In this document: in pieces, positions 8,677-17,451 of the stretch
Position numbering within the stretch: position 1 is the stretch's first letter
How the letters are laid out: every line of letters begins with the position of its first letter
Assembly (NCBI RefSeq): GCF_001632805.1
Contig: NZ_CP007220.1
Coordinates: 3,968,001 to 4,032,000 of the forward strand
Reading direction: 5' to 3'
Length of the DNA stretch: 64,000 bases
Origin: Mycobacteroides chelonae CCUG 47445
GTDB taxonomy: Bacteria > Actinomycetota > Actinomycetes > Mycobacteriales > Mycobacteriaceae
Program-made: the position numbers and the translations under genes
The notes under the pieces: generated by a model
Told to the model about the DNA's origin: nothing
Databases searched by the model: none
The model's input: only the letters and a program-made list of their open reading frames with translations

Positions 8677-10053
8677 ATGACTGCCCAAGAACGTTCCGGC
8701 CGGAGCGTAGGTGAAGGCCGTGGACGTCAGGTTGCGCCGCTTGGGCGCGTGGCGTTGCTCTCCGAGGCCGCGCGGCTGGGCACGACCGGCTGGCAGGTCG
8801 CCCGCACCGCGGGGCGAGTACTAGGCAAGATCACCAAAAAGGGCAGCCTCGAGCAGAAGCTCATCGCCGAGCTTCCGCAGACCTTCTCCGACCTCGGCCC
8901 CACGTACGTCAAGCTCGGCCAGATCATCGCGTCCAGCCCGGGCGCGTTCGGCGAGCCACTCTCTCGTGAATTCCGCGGGCTGCTGGACCGCGTGCCACCC
9001 GCCGATTCCGTCCAGGTCCGTGAACTCATCATCTCCGAGCTCGGAGATGAACCCGAAAAGCTCTTCGCCAGCTTTGACACCGAACCGTTCGCATCCGCGT
9101 CGATCGCCCAGGTGCATTACGCGACACTGCATTCCGGTGAGGACGTGGTGGTCAAGATCCAGCGCCCGGGAATCCGGCGCCGGGTGGCCGCCGACCTGCA
9201 GATCATGAAACGCGGCGCGGCGCTGCTGGAACTGGGCAAGGTTGGCCGGATGCTCTCGGCCCGCGATGTGGTAGACGATTTCTCCGGAAACCTGTCCGAG
9301 GAGCTGGACTTCCTCGCCGAGGGCCAGGCCATGCAGACCTGGGTGGAGCACCTGCACACCTCGTCGCTCGGCAAGAACATCCGGGTGCCGGATGTGCACT
9401 GGCATTACACAACCTCCAGAGTGCTCACCATGGAGCGGGTGCACGGCATCCGCATCGACGACGCCCCGGCCATTCGGAAGGCGGGATTCGACGGCACCGA
9501 ACTGGTGAAGTCGCTGTTGTTCTCGGTGTTCGAGTCCGGACTGCGTCAGGGCTTGTTCCATGGCGACCTGCATGCGGGAAATCTTCTGGTGGACGACGAG
9601 GGCCGGATCGTGTTCCTGGACTTCGGCATCGTCGGCTTCATCGACCCACGGACCCGCTGGCTGTTGCGCGAGCTGATTCACGCGCTGCTGGTCAAGAAGG
9701 ATCATCGCGCCGCGGGCAAGATCGTGGTGCTGTTGGGCGCCGTCGGCAATCCCGGCGACGCCGACAAAGGCACCCGGGACATCCAGGCCTTCACTACCCC
9801 GCTCACGATGAAATCCCTTGGCGACATGTCATATTCGGAGATCGGCAAGCAACTGTCGGCACTCGCCGAGCAGTACGACGTGAAGCTTCCCCGTGAGTTG
9901 GTGCTCATCGGCAAGCAATTCCTGTACGTCGAGCGATACATGAAGCTGCTGGCCCCACGCTGGCAGATGATGGAAGACCCGGAACTCAAGGGCTACTTCG
10001 GCAATTTCATTGTCGATATCAGCCGTGAGCACAACCGCGAGGGAGATATCTGA
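8677..10053 (+). CDS. ABC1/UbiB (ADCK) family atypical kinase (Rv0647c-like)
   Basis: About 458 aa. The family block (FSDLGPTYVKLGQIIASSPGAF) gives the KxGQ motif, followed by the Ala-rich nucleotide loop (ASASIAQVH), the catalytic-loop equivalent GDLHAGNLLVDDEGR and DFG (FLDFGIVGFID). ADCK proteins act in isoprenoid-lipid or quinone metabolism; the exact role in mycobacteria is not settled. ATG at 8677 is preferred to a TTG nine bases earlier. The stop is 1 bp before the lipG start, so the two are translationally linked. Confidence 0.92.
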   Translation: MTAQERSGRSVGEGRGRQVAPLGRVALLSEAARLGTTGWQVARTAGRVLGKITKKGSLEQKLIAELPQTFSDLGPTYVKLGQIIASSPGAFGEPLSREFRGLLDRVPPADSVQVRELIISELGDEPEKLFASFDTEPFASASIAQVHYATLHSGEDVVVKIQRPGIRRRVAADLQIMKRGAALLELGKVGRMLSARDVVDDFSGNLSEELDFLAEGQAMQTWVEHLHTSSLGKNIRVPDVHWHYTTSRVLTMERVHGIRIDDAPAIRKAGFDGTELVKSLLFSVFESGLRQGLFHGDLHAGNLLVDDEGRIVFLDFGIVGFIDPRTRWLLRELIHALLVKKDHRAAGKIVVLLGAVGNPGDADKGTRDIQAFTTPLTMKSLGDMSYSEIGKQLSALAEQYDVKLPRELVLIGKQFLYVERYMKLLAPRWQMMEDPELKGYFGNFIVDISREHNREGDI

Positions 10054-10054
10054 G

Positions 10055-10999
10055 ATGACAGCCAGCACCGCCAAGGTCGGCGATATCGAACTGTGTTTCG
10101 AGGAGTTCGGCAATCCGGCCGACCCCGCGGTACTGCTCATCATGGGCATCGGCGCGCAGATGGTCTTCTGGCGTACCGAATTCTGCCAGCAGCTCGCCGG
10201 CCAGGGTTACCGTGTCATTCGCTTCGACAATCGCGACTGCGGTCTGTCCACCAAGCTGGACGGGGTGCGTGCCGGGGGCGGTGCACTCATTCCGACCATG
10301 GCGAAATTCCTTGCCGGCGTGAAGATCACCGATACTGCCTACACCTTGGTGGATATGGCGGCGGACGCCGCCGGTCTGCTCGATCACCTCAGTATCGAAC
10401 AGGCACACATCGTGGGCGCCTCGATGGGCGGCATGATCGCCCAGGTCTTCGCCGCCGAGCATCCCGACCGGACGCAAACGGTCACCATCATCATGTCGAG
10501 CAACAACCAGCCCTTCCTGCCCCCGCCCGGGCCACGCCAGCTGATGGCGTTGCTGAAACCCCCGCCGGCCGGCGCCACCCGCGAGGAGATCATCGCCAAC
10601 AGCGTGCAGGTGGGCCGGACCATCGGCAGCCCGAAATACCGCCAGTCTCAAGCGAAGTCATATCTGCACGCTGCCGAGTACTACGATCGCAGCTACTACC
10701 CCAAGGGGTTCGCCCGGCAGTTCGCCGCGATCATGGGAACCGGCAACCTGGCACCTTTCGACAACCGAATCACCTCCCCCGCACTGGTTTTGCACGGCAG
10801 GGCCGACAAGCTGATGCGTCCGTCGGGCGCGCGTGCCATCGCCCGGGCCATTCCCGGCGCACGTTTGGCGCTGATCGACGGAATGGGCCACGATCTGCCC
10901 GAACCACTGTGGGGCCGCGTCATCGCCAAGCTCACCGAGAACTTCGCCCGATCGGAACCGGCGCAGGACGAGACGGAATCTGAGGCGGCGGGTCGCTAA
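10055..10999 (+). CDS. lipG: Alpha/beta hydrolase LipG
   Basis: 314 aa; nucleophile Ser123 in GASMGG and catalytic His in IDGMGHDLPEP. The ATG at 10055 follows the ABC1-kinase stop by one base and has GGGAGAT upstream; an upstream in-frame start would overlap that gene. The order methyltransferase-lipG-ABC1 kinase is that of M. tuberculosis Rv0645c-Rv0647c, which is the basis for the symbol. It is likely cytosolic or peripheral, as no signal peptide is visible. Confidence 0.88.
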   Translation: MTASTAKVGDIELCFEEFGNPADPAVLLIMGIGAQMVFWRTEFCQQLAGQGYRVIRFDNRDCGLSTKLDGVRAGGGALIPTMAKFLAGVKITDTAYTLVDMAADAAGLLDHLSIEQAHIVGASMGGMIAQVFAAEHPDRTQTVTIIMSSNNQPFLPPPGPRQLMALLKPPPAGATREEIIANSVQVGRTIGSPKYRQSQAKSYLHAAEYYDRSYYPKGFARQFAAIMGTGNLAPFDNRITSPALVLHGRADKLMRPSGARAIARAIPGARLALIDGMGHDLPEPLWGRVIAKLTENFARSEPAQDETESEAAGR

Positions 11000-11177
11000 T
11001 TAGCACCCGTAGGGAACGATCTCGCGCAGATCAAACCCCTTGCTAAATATGTCCATTTCCCTTGTACCTGCAACAATCTTGCTCTAGCCTCGGCACGGGA
11101 CATCAGCCAGCACCAACGTCCACCAATCGCTCGCGCGCCGCTCGGGGCATCGCGCCATCCTCATGGGAGGTCGCCCT

Positions 11178-12038
11178 ATGTCTAAATTGACCCCAAAATT
11201 CTCCGATGTACAAGCGCATTACGACCTGTCCGACGACTTCTTCGCACTGTTTCTCGACCCCAGCCGAACCTACAGCTGCGCATATTTCGAGCCTGAGACC
11301 CTGACGCTCGAGCAGGCACAGCAGGCCAAGATCGACCTCGCACTCGGAAAGTTGGGCTTGGAGCCCGGGATGACCCTGCTGGACGTGGGCTGCGGTTGGG
11401 GTTCCACCCTGAGGCGCGCTCTCGAACACTACGACGTCAACGTCATCGGCCTCACCCTCAGCAAGAATCAATTTACGCATGTCACCAACCTTCTCGACTC
11501 CGTCGAGAGTTCGCGTACCCATGAGGTGCGACTGGCCGGGTGGGAGGAGTTCGACGGCACCGTAGACCGGATAGTCAGCATCGGGGCCTTCGAGCATTTC
11601 GGCCACGAGCGGTATGACAGCTTCTTCTCGATGGCGCACCGGATACTGCCGGATGACGGAAAGATGTTGCTGCACACCATCGTCAGTTATCACCCCGAGG
11701 AACTGAAGCGCATGGGCATTCCGCTCCTGATGTCGCGGGTCCGATTCATGCACTTCATGATGACCGAGATATTCCCCGGTGGCCGTTTACCTTCCGTCCC
11801 GATGGTGGATCAGCACGCCGCGCTGGCAGACTTCCACATAACGCGCCACCAGTGCCTGCAACCGCACTATGCGCGCACCCTGGACTGCTGGGCCGAGAAC
11901 CTCGTAGCGCATAAGGACGAAGCGATTTCCCTTCAGTCCCAAGAGGTTTACGATCGATATATCAAATACCTGACGGGCTGTGCCGATGCCTTCCGGGAAG
12001 GCTGGATCGACGTCGTTCAGTTCACCTGCGAGAAGTAG
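11178..12038 (+). CDS. Mycolic-acid cyclopropane-synthase-family SAM methyltransferase (MmaA/PcaA-like)
   Basis: 286-aa class I methyltransferase of the CmaA/MmaA/PcaA/UmaA family. Visible blocks are the substrate-entry YDLSDDFFALFLDP, TYSCAYF, the SAM motif LLDVGCGWGS, GLTLSKNQ and the EHFGHERYDSFF active-site region. These enzymes modify meromycolate double bonds on acyl carrier protein. The ATG at 11178 has GGGAGG at ideal spacing. Its place next to lipG corresponds to mmaA1 (Rv0645c), but only one copy is present instead of the four-gene cluster of M. tuberculosis. Which modification it makes cannot be read from sequence. Confidence 0.88.
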   Translation: MSKLTPKFSDVQAHYDLSDDFFALFLDPSRTYSCAYFEPETLTLEQAQQAKIDLALGKLGLEPGMTLLDVGCGWGSTLRRALEHYDVNVIGLTLSKNQFTHVTNLLDSVESSRTHEVRLAGWEEFDGTVDRIVSIGAFEHFGHERYDSFFSMAHRILPDDGKMLLHTIVSYHPEELKRMGIPLLMSRVRFMHFMMTEIFPGGRLPSVPMVDQHAALADFHITRHQCLQPHYARTLDCWAENLVAHKDEAISLQSQEVYDRYIKYLTGCADAFREGWIDVVQFTCEK

Positions 12039-13462
12039 GAGTCGACGAGACCCTGGACCGCGCCGGCTGCCAGTTCCTTGTCGGCGGGCACGAGCCCGAT
12101 ACGGGTACGACGATCAAGAATGTCATCGGTGTCGAGCGCGCCCTCATGGGTGAGCGCGAATTCGACTTGTTCGCGGGTGATGCCGACACCGCTAATCAAC
12201 TGGGCACCAACGGAGCCCGGCCAATCATCGACCACCGCCAGGTTCTGTGTCACACACTCCGAAGCCGCCAGCGGCCGGCGTTCCAGGCCCGCGTCCAACG
12301 CGTCCTGAGCCATCTTGCGATAGGTGGTCAGCTTGCCGCCCACCACGCTGACCACACCCGAATCCGATACCCGGACCGCGTGCTTACGGGACAGGTCGGC
12401 GGTCGCGGAATCATCCCCGTCAAGCAGGGGCCGCAGCCCCGCAAAACGTCCCACCACATCGGATTCGGACAGTGAGGTCTGCAGCACCGTGTTCACGGTA
12501 TCGAGGAGGAACTGCTCTTCGGACGCAGAGGGTTCGGCCACATCCGGTATCGGTCCGGGTGCCGGTTCATCGGTGAGACCGAGATACACCCGATCGTGGA
12601 TGGCCGGCAGCGCGAACACGAAACGATTGATCGTGCCGGGCACCGGAACAGTCAGGGCCGCGGTAAGTCCGCCGAAGCTGGCAGCCCGGAAGACCAGGTG
12701 CGTGCCACGGCTAGGACGCAGCTTGATGCCATGATCGACTTGGCCGGCCCACACCCCGGCGGCGTTGATAACCAAACCAGCCTGCACCCGGACGGTATTG
12801 CCGGTCAGCTCGTCGCGAAGCACCGCACCGTCTCCGGTGACCTCCTCGGCGGAGACACGGGTGAGGATCCGGGCGCCCAGTCCCGCCGCTGTGCGCGCGA
12901 TCGACACCACTAACCGCGCATCGTCGACGAGCTGGCCGTCGAAGGCCATCAGGCCACCGCGAAGCCCATTGCGCCGCACCGTTGGGGCACGGCGAATCAC
13001 TTCACCCGCATCGATGGCGCGTGAGCGCGGCAGTACATCGGCCGAGGTGTGCGCGAGTTTACGTAGCCCGTCTCCCGCCACGAATCCCACCCGCACCAGT
13101 GTGCGGCTGAACATGCTCACCGCCGGGTGCAACGGAACAACTTGCGCGAGAGGGTGAATGAGATGTGGAGCGGTACGCGTCATGAGGATGTGCCGCTCAA
13201 TCGCGCTCTCCCGCGCGATGCCCACCTGGCCCGAAGCGAGGTAGCGCAATCCGCCGTGCACCAGCTTCGAGCTGAATCTGCTTGTCCCGAAAGCCAAGTC
13301 ATGCTTTTCGACCAGGGTGACCCGCAGTCCTCGGCTCGCCGCGTCGAGTGCCACCCCGACGCCGGTGATACCGCCGCCGATGACGAGGACGTCAACCGGA
13401 GCGCCACCGGCCAGCGCCGCAAGATCAGCGCCGCGCCGCGTGCTGTTGAGCTGGGTTGTCAT
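12017..13462 (-). CDS. glpD: FAD-dependent glycerol-3-phosphate dehydrogenase
   Basis: 481 aa, oxidises glycerol-3-phosphate to dihydroxyacetone phosphate at the membrane and feeds electrons to quinone. The N-terminal FAD Rossmann motif VIGGGITGVGVALDAASRG, the LVHGGLRYL block and the C-terminal VVGGKLTTYRKMAQDA are all typical. The ATG at 13462 has AGGAG 6 bases upstream; an open frame further upstream overlaps tetR in another frame and is not real. The 3' end overlaps the methyltransferase gene tail to tail by 22 bp. Together with the next three genes it matches Rv2249c-Rv2252. Confidence 0.94.
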   Translation of the reverse strand: MTTQLNSTRRGADLAALAGGAPVDVLVIGGGITGVGVALDAASRGLRVTLVEKHDLAFGTSRFSSKLVHGGLRYLASGQVGIARESAIERHILMTRTAPHLIHPLAQVVPLHPAVSMFSRTLVRVGFVAGDGLRKLAHTSADVLPRSRAIDAGEVIRRAPTVRRNGLRGGLMAFDGQLVDDARLVVSIARTAAGLGARILTRVSAEEVTGDGAVLRDELTGNTVRVQAGLVINAAGVWAGQVDHGIKLRPSRGTHLVFRAASFGGLTAALTVPVPGTINRFVFALPAIHDRVYLGLTDEPAPGPIPDVAEPSASEEQFLLDTVNTVLQTSLSESDVVGRFAGLRPLLDGDDSATADLSRKHAVRVSDSGVVSVVGGKLTTYRKMAQDALDAGLERRPLAASECVTQNLAVVDDWPGSVGAQLISGVGITREQVEFALTHEGALDTDDILDRRTRIGLVPADKELAAGAVQGLVDSYFSQVN

Positions 13463-13482
13463 GAATTCTCCTAAGGGGCAGA

Positions 13483-14082
13483 TCAAACCTTGAGATATCC
13501 GTCGATGGCAGTGGCCAATTCGTGCACCAGCTCGTCCGGCGACATGATGTCGGTGACGATGCGCGCCGACTGGAGAACCGATTGGCCGATGAGCAGCACC
13601 ATCGCCGCCATCTGCTCCGGGGCCCCGCCACGAATCGATCCGTCGCCCTGGCCGTCGGCGATGAGCATCGCTGTCCAGCCGATGAGCGCACGCTGGCTGG
13701 TCCCCAGTCGCCGCACGATGTAGGTCAGGAGAAGTTCGGGGTCCGATCGCAGGATCGCCGCGAAAATCGAATGCTCGCGTACCTGGGTGACCAGTCCTGT
13801 CACCGACTGGACCAGGCGATCGCGTGCGTGCCCCTGTCCGGTCGCGGGAAGGATCGACGCCATTTCCCGCGTCAGCAGGTCGGCCACCAGGGAGCGCACA
13901 TCGGGCCAGCGCCGATACACCGACGGACGGCTGACACCGGCGCGTTTGGCGACCTCGACCAGCGTGGTGCGGCGCACTCCGAACTCGGTGACGCACGACA
14001 ACGCCGCATCCAGGATGCGTTCGGTGACGGCATCCGCCGGTATCTCCGCGACCCCGGCGATATCAGTGGTCTCGACCGTCAT
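13483..14082 (-). CDS. TetR family regulator of the glpD/AGPS-like locus (Rv2250c-like)
   Basis: 199 aa; N-terminal HTH RRTTLVEVAKRAGVSRPSVYRRWPD followed by an all-helical ligand domain. It ends 20 bp before glpD on the same strand, so the two are likely one operon, and it is divergent from the flavoprotein at 14146. A long inverted repeat in the 63-bp intergenic region is the obvious operator. Confidence 0.92.
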   Translation of the reverse strand: MTVETTDIAGVAEIPADAVTERILDAALSCVTEFGVRRTTLVEVAKRAGVSRPSVYRRWPDVRSLVADLLTREMASILPATGQGHARDRLVQSVTGLVTQVREHSIFAAILRSDPELLLTYIVRRLGTSQRALIGWTAMLIADGQGDGSIRGGAPEQMAAMVLLIGQSVLQSARIVTDIMSPDELVHELATAIDGYLKV

Positions 14083-14108
14083 GTCACCTCACCCTCTCCC
14101 AGAAACCT

Positions 14109-14145
14109 GCGTTACAACTTGCCATCGTATGTAATACTGTAACGC
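14109..14145. promoter_or_regulatory. Inverted-repeat operator and leaderless promoter for the divergent glpD-tetR / flavoprotein genes
   Basis: Perfect 8-bp arms GCGTTACA (14109-14116) and TGTAACGC (14138-14145) are separated by 21 bp. The right arm abuts the ATG at 14146 and contains the -10-like TACTGT (14135-14140), which puts the transcript start at or next to that ATG. TetR binding here would cover both divergent promoters. Confidence 0.65.
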
Positions 14146-15738
14146 ATGATGGAGTGGGACGCCTGGGGCGTGGCCGAAAAACGACAGACTCTCTCACCTC
14201 AGGTGAAGGCGCTCTTGGCGTCGGCGCTGGGCATTCCCGAACGGGATCCGGTCAGCCGCGACGAGTCGACCGTCACGTTGTCCCCCGGCTCACTCACAAA
14301 AGAACAGCTGGGCGCTCTGTCCGAACTGCTCGGCACGGAGCATGTACGCACCGATCACGGCGCCCGGTTGCGACATGCGGGCGGCAAGAGCACCCCGGAC
14401 CTGTTGCGCCGACGCTCCACCGACGTCCAGGAAGCCCCGGACGCCATCGTCTACCCGGCATCACATGAGGAGGTCCGCGCTCTCCTCACGCTGTGCGACG
14501 AGCGGGACATCGCGGTCGTACCGTTCGGCGGCGGCACCAGCGTGGTCGGCGGGCTGGACCCCGAGCGCGGCGGATTCACCGCGGTCATCGCCGTGGATCT
14601 GCGAAGGATGTCCGGCCTGGTCTCCCTCGACGAGGAATCCGGAACCGCCGTGCTGCTGCCGGGAACGACAGGCCCGGAAGCCGAGGAACTCCTTGGCGCC
14701 AAGGGCTTCTCACTTGGGCACTTCCCCCAGAGCTTCCGGTTCGCGAGCATTGGCGGTTTCGCCGCCACCCGCTCCTCCGGGCAGGCCTCCAGCGGATACG
14801 GGCGCTTCGACGCGATGGTGGACGCGGTCCGGATCGCCACCCCGCGCGGTGATCTGGAGCTGGGCAGGGCGCCCGCGTCGGCAGCCGGCCCCGACCTGCG
14901 GCAGCTCTTCCTGGGATCGGAAGGTGCCCTCGGCATCATCACCGAGGTGACGGTGCGCGTGCATCGGCTTCCCGAGGACACCTGGTACCAGGGCTGGTCC
15001 TTCCCCTCCTTCGATGCCGGGGCTCAGGCGCTGCGCACGCTGGTCCAGTCCGATGCCGCGCCCACCGTGCTGCGGCTGTCCGATGAAGCCGAAAGCGGAC
15101 TCAATCTCGCGCTGGCCAAGGACATCGGCGGGAAGAACCCTGCCACCGGAGTGCTGGCGATCACCACTGTCGAGGGCACCCAGGGACATGTCGCGGCCCG
15201 CTCGGCCGAAGTGGCGGCCGTTCTCACCGCCGCCGGTGGCACCGCGCTCGGCGACGAGCCCGGCAAGGCCTGGGATCACGGCCGTTTCGATGCACCGTAC
15301 CTGCGCGATGCCCTCATCGACGCCGGCGCGGTGGTGGAGACGTTGGAGACCGCGACCTCATGGCGGAACCTCACTACCCTGCGTACGGCGGTCACCACGG
15401 CACTGTCTGAAGCCCTTGGCGCCCAAGGCACCCCACCATTGGCGTTGTGCCATATTTCGCACACCTATCGCACCGGCGCCTCGCTCTACTTCACCGTGGT
15501 GTGCGCGGCCGCCGAGGATCCGATGACCCAATGGGGCAAGGCCAAGAAGGCCGCGGGTGACGCCATCGTCGCCGCGGGTGGCACCATCACCCACCATCAC
15601 GCGGTAGGGCGCGATCATCAGCCGTGGCTTGTCGATGAGGTCGGCGAGCTCGGTATCGAGATACTGCAGGCGGTGAAGCGAACCGTCGATCCGCGGGGAA
15701 TTCTCAACCCCGGCAAGCTTATTCCTGTCAGCGAGTAA
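14146..15738 (+). CDS. FAD-binding oxidoreductase, alkyl-DHAP synthase-like (Rv2251-like)
   Basis: 530 aa of the VAO flavoprotein family. The FAD-binding part has VPFGGGTSVVGGL and a second PP-loop region (GSEGALGIITEVTVRVH). The C-terminal half has the HHH motif of alkylglycerone-phosphate synthases (ITHHHAVGRDH) and ends with GILNPGKLIP. Alkyl-DHAP synthases swap the acyl group of acyl-DHAP for a fatty alcohol to start ether lipids; whether this bacterial member does so is not proven. It lies beside glpD and overlaps a diacylglycerol kinase, a glycerolipid setting. ATG 14146 is probably leaderless. Confidence 0.88.
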   Translation: MMEWDAWGVAEKRQTLSPQVKALLASALGIPERDPVSRDESTVTLSPGSLTKEQLGALSELLGTEHVRTDHGARLRHAGGKSTPDLLRRRSTDVQEAPDAIVYPASHEEVRALLTLCDERDIAVVPFGGGTSVVGGLDPERGGFTAVIAVDLRRMSGLVSLDEESGTAVLLPGTTGPEAEELLGAKGFSLGHFPQSFRFASIGGFAATRSSGQASSGYGRFDAMVDAVRIATPRGDLELGRAPASAAGPDLRQLFLGSEGALGIITEVTVRVHRLPEDTWYQGWSFPSFDAGAQALRTLVQSDAAPTVLRLSDEAESGLNLALAKDIGGKNPATGVLAITTVEGTQGHVAARSAEVAAVLTAAGGTALGDEPGKAWDHGRFDAPYLRDALIDAGAVVETLETATSWRNLTTLRTAVTTALSEALGAQGTPPLALCHISHTYRTGASLYFTVVCAAAEDPMTQWGKAKKAAGDAIVAAGGTITHHHAVGRDHQPWLVDEVGELGIEILQAVKRTVDPRGILNPGKLIPVSE

Positions 15739-16622
15739 TGCCGATGACCCACCTCACCGTCCTGACGAATCCAGCAGCCGGCCACGGCGCAGCGCAGGCA
15801 GCCGAGGCTGCCATCGCGCATCTGCGAGCGCGCGGGCTGACGGTGACGCATCACGCCGCGTCGTCGGCATCGGAATCGCACGCACTTGCCCAGGAAGCCG
15901 CCCGCACGGGCGCCCGCGGGATCGTCGCCGCGGGCGGAGACGGGCTGGTGAGCATCGCGCTGCAGGCGGTCGCATCCACCCCGGTGGCGCTGGGCGTAAT
16001 CCCCATCGGCACCGGAAATGATTGCGCCCGCATGCTGGACATCCCGCTGGGCGACCCGATTGCCGCCGCCGACGTGATCGCGTCCGGCAACACCCGGGTG
16101 ATCGACTGCGGGCGCGTGCAATACAACGGACACACAACCTGGTTCGCCACCGTGGTGGCATCGGGATTCGACTCGTTGGTCAATGATCGTGCCAATCGGA
16201 TGAGCTGGCCCCGTGGCCGTCGCCGTTATGACATCGCCATGGCGTTGGAAGCGGCGAAGCTGCGGCCGCTACCGTTCCGTATCGAATTGGATGATCAGGT
16301 GATCGAGACCGATGTCACCCTGGTCGCGGTCGGAAACGGAACCTCGTATGGCGGCGGAATGCGCATCTGTCCCCATGCCATTTTGGACGACGGGCTGCTG
16401 GATGTGACCGTGGTGGCCGCGGGCGGACGGCTGCGCCTGCTGCGGCTCTCCCCCACGGTCTACAAGGGCACCCATGTCGATCTGCCCGAGGTCAGTACCT
16501 TCCGGTCGCGGAGAGTCCGGCTGTCCGCCGCCGACATCACCGCCTATGCCGACGGCGATCCGGTGGCGCCCCTGCCGATCGATATCGATGTGGTTCCCGG
16601 AGCCCTGACCGTCTTCGCCTAA
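15738..16622 (+). CDS. Diacylglycerol/lipid kinase (Rv2252-like)
   Basis: 294 aa of the DAGK catalytic family. The glycine-rich GGDGLVSIALQAV and IPIGTGNDCARML motifs form the nucleotide site, and SYGGGMRICPHAILDDGLLDV is the conserved lipid-kinase segment. The start ATG overlaps the upstream stop (TAATG), so translation is coupled. Rv2252 of M. tuberculosis phosphorylates diacylglycerol to phosphatidic acid for phosphatidylinositol mannoside synthesis; the same role is inferred from synteny. Confidence 0.92.
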   Translation: MPMTHLTVLTNPAAGHGAAQAAEAAIAHLRARGLTVTHHAASSASESHALAQEAARTGARGIVAAGGDGLVSIALQAVASTPVALGVIPIGTGNDCARMLDIPLGDPIAAADVIASGNTRVIDCGRVQYNGHTTWFATVVASGFDSLVNDRANRMSWPRGRRRYDIAMALEAAKLRPLPFRIELDDQVIETDVTLVAVGNGTSYGGGMRICPHAILDDGLLDVTVVAAGGRLRLLRLSPTVYKGTHVDLPEVSTFRSRRVRLSAADITAYADGDPVAPLPIDIDVVPGALTVFA

Positions 16623-16660
16623 CCGTTGCGCCGAATCCGGAAGATTTTTTTCCCGTGAGG

Positions 16661-16692
16661 TGTCTGATCGGTGATGCGCGGTTCGTCAGACA
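16661..16692 (+). promoter_or_regulatory. ECF-type promoter with embedded inverted repeat
   Basis: TGTCTGA (16661-16667) and CGTC (16684-16687) are 16 bp apart, resembling the TGTCGA / CGTC promoters described for ECF42-type sigma factors. The same bases form a perfect inverted repeat, TGTCTGA with TCAGACA (16686-16692). It sits 55 bp ahead of the YCII gene, so the sigma factor probably drives its own operon. Confidence 0.45.
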
Positions 16693-16746
16693 GGTAGAGA
16701 GTGGATCGCAGAGTTCCGCTCACCGATACCGACGGAGGGCTCCACC

Positions 16747-17445
16747 ATGCATTACCTCGCGCTACTCATAGGTCCCCAGCAGGAACGCACCCCCGACGAG
16801 GCTGCGCAGGAACTGACGGATTACTTGAACTTTCAGGCCAAGGCAGCATCAGTCATCCGCGCAGGCGATGCACTGTATCCCGAAGCCGACAGCGTCCGGA
16901 TCACCGGCGGACCCGATGCCCCCGTCATCACCGACGGTCCGTTCGCCGAGGGGGCCGAGGTCGCAAACGGCTACTACGTATTGGAGGCGGACAATCTCGA
17001 CGACGCCCTTGCCCTGGCCCGGGACATCCCGGAGGCCAAGCGGGGCGCGGTGGAAGTATGGCCGCTGGTCCATTGCTCCCAGGAATTCGGAGGGCAGGGG
17101 TCCACGAGTTGGCTCGCACTGCTGTTGGAGCCCGGAGAACGCGCACATGTGCCGGGCAGCCCGGAATGGGAGACCGTGGCGGCCAAGCATGGGGTGTTCG
17201 GCGAGAAGGCAAGTGGGTACATCAAGATCGCAGGACCGCTGCATCCCCCGTCCACGGCCACCACGGTCCGGGTGCGCGATGGAGAGACTGTGCTCACCGA
17301 CGGCCCGTACATCGAGGGAACCGAGATCGCGAACGGTTTCTACGTGCTCACCACCGATGACCGCGACCAGGCCATCCAGCTGGCCTCGCAGCTGCCGGCA
17401 TCGGCGGTGCACTTGCGGCAGCTCACCGGCGTCTCGGGTTTCTAG
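16747..17445 (+). CDS. Tandem YCII/DGPF-domain protein
   Basis: 232 aa made of two YCII-type alpha/beta domains of about 110 aa each, both with the DGPF-like signature (ITDGPFAEGAEVANGYYV; LTDGPYIEGTEIANGFYV). A clear GGAGGG ribosome site precedes ATG 16747. YCII/DGPF proteins are the standard partners of ECF42 sigma factors and may sense or process a small molecule, but no reaction is proven. The next gene, 6 bp on, is such a sigma factor. Confidence 0.88.
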   Translation: MHYLALLIGPQQERTPDEAAQELTDYLNFQAKAASVIRAGDALYPEADSVRITGGPDAPVITDGPFAEGAEVANGYYVLEADNLDDALALARDIPEAKRGAVEVWPLVHCSQEFGGQGSTSWLALLLEPGERAHVPGSPEWETVAAKHGVFGEKASGYIKIAGPLHPPSTATTVRVRDGETVLTDGPYIEGTEIANGFYVLTTDDRDQAIQLASQLPASAVHLRQLTGVSGF

Positions 17446-17451
17446 CACCGA

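Noticed and set aside
13463..13996. N-terminal extension of glpD by 178 codons
   Set aside because: It runs through the tetR gene in another frame; the real start at 13462 has a good ribosome site and the FAD motif follows soon after.
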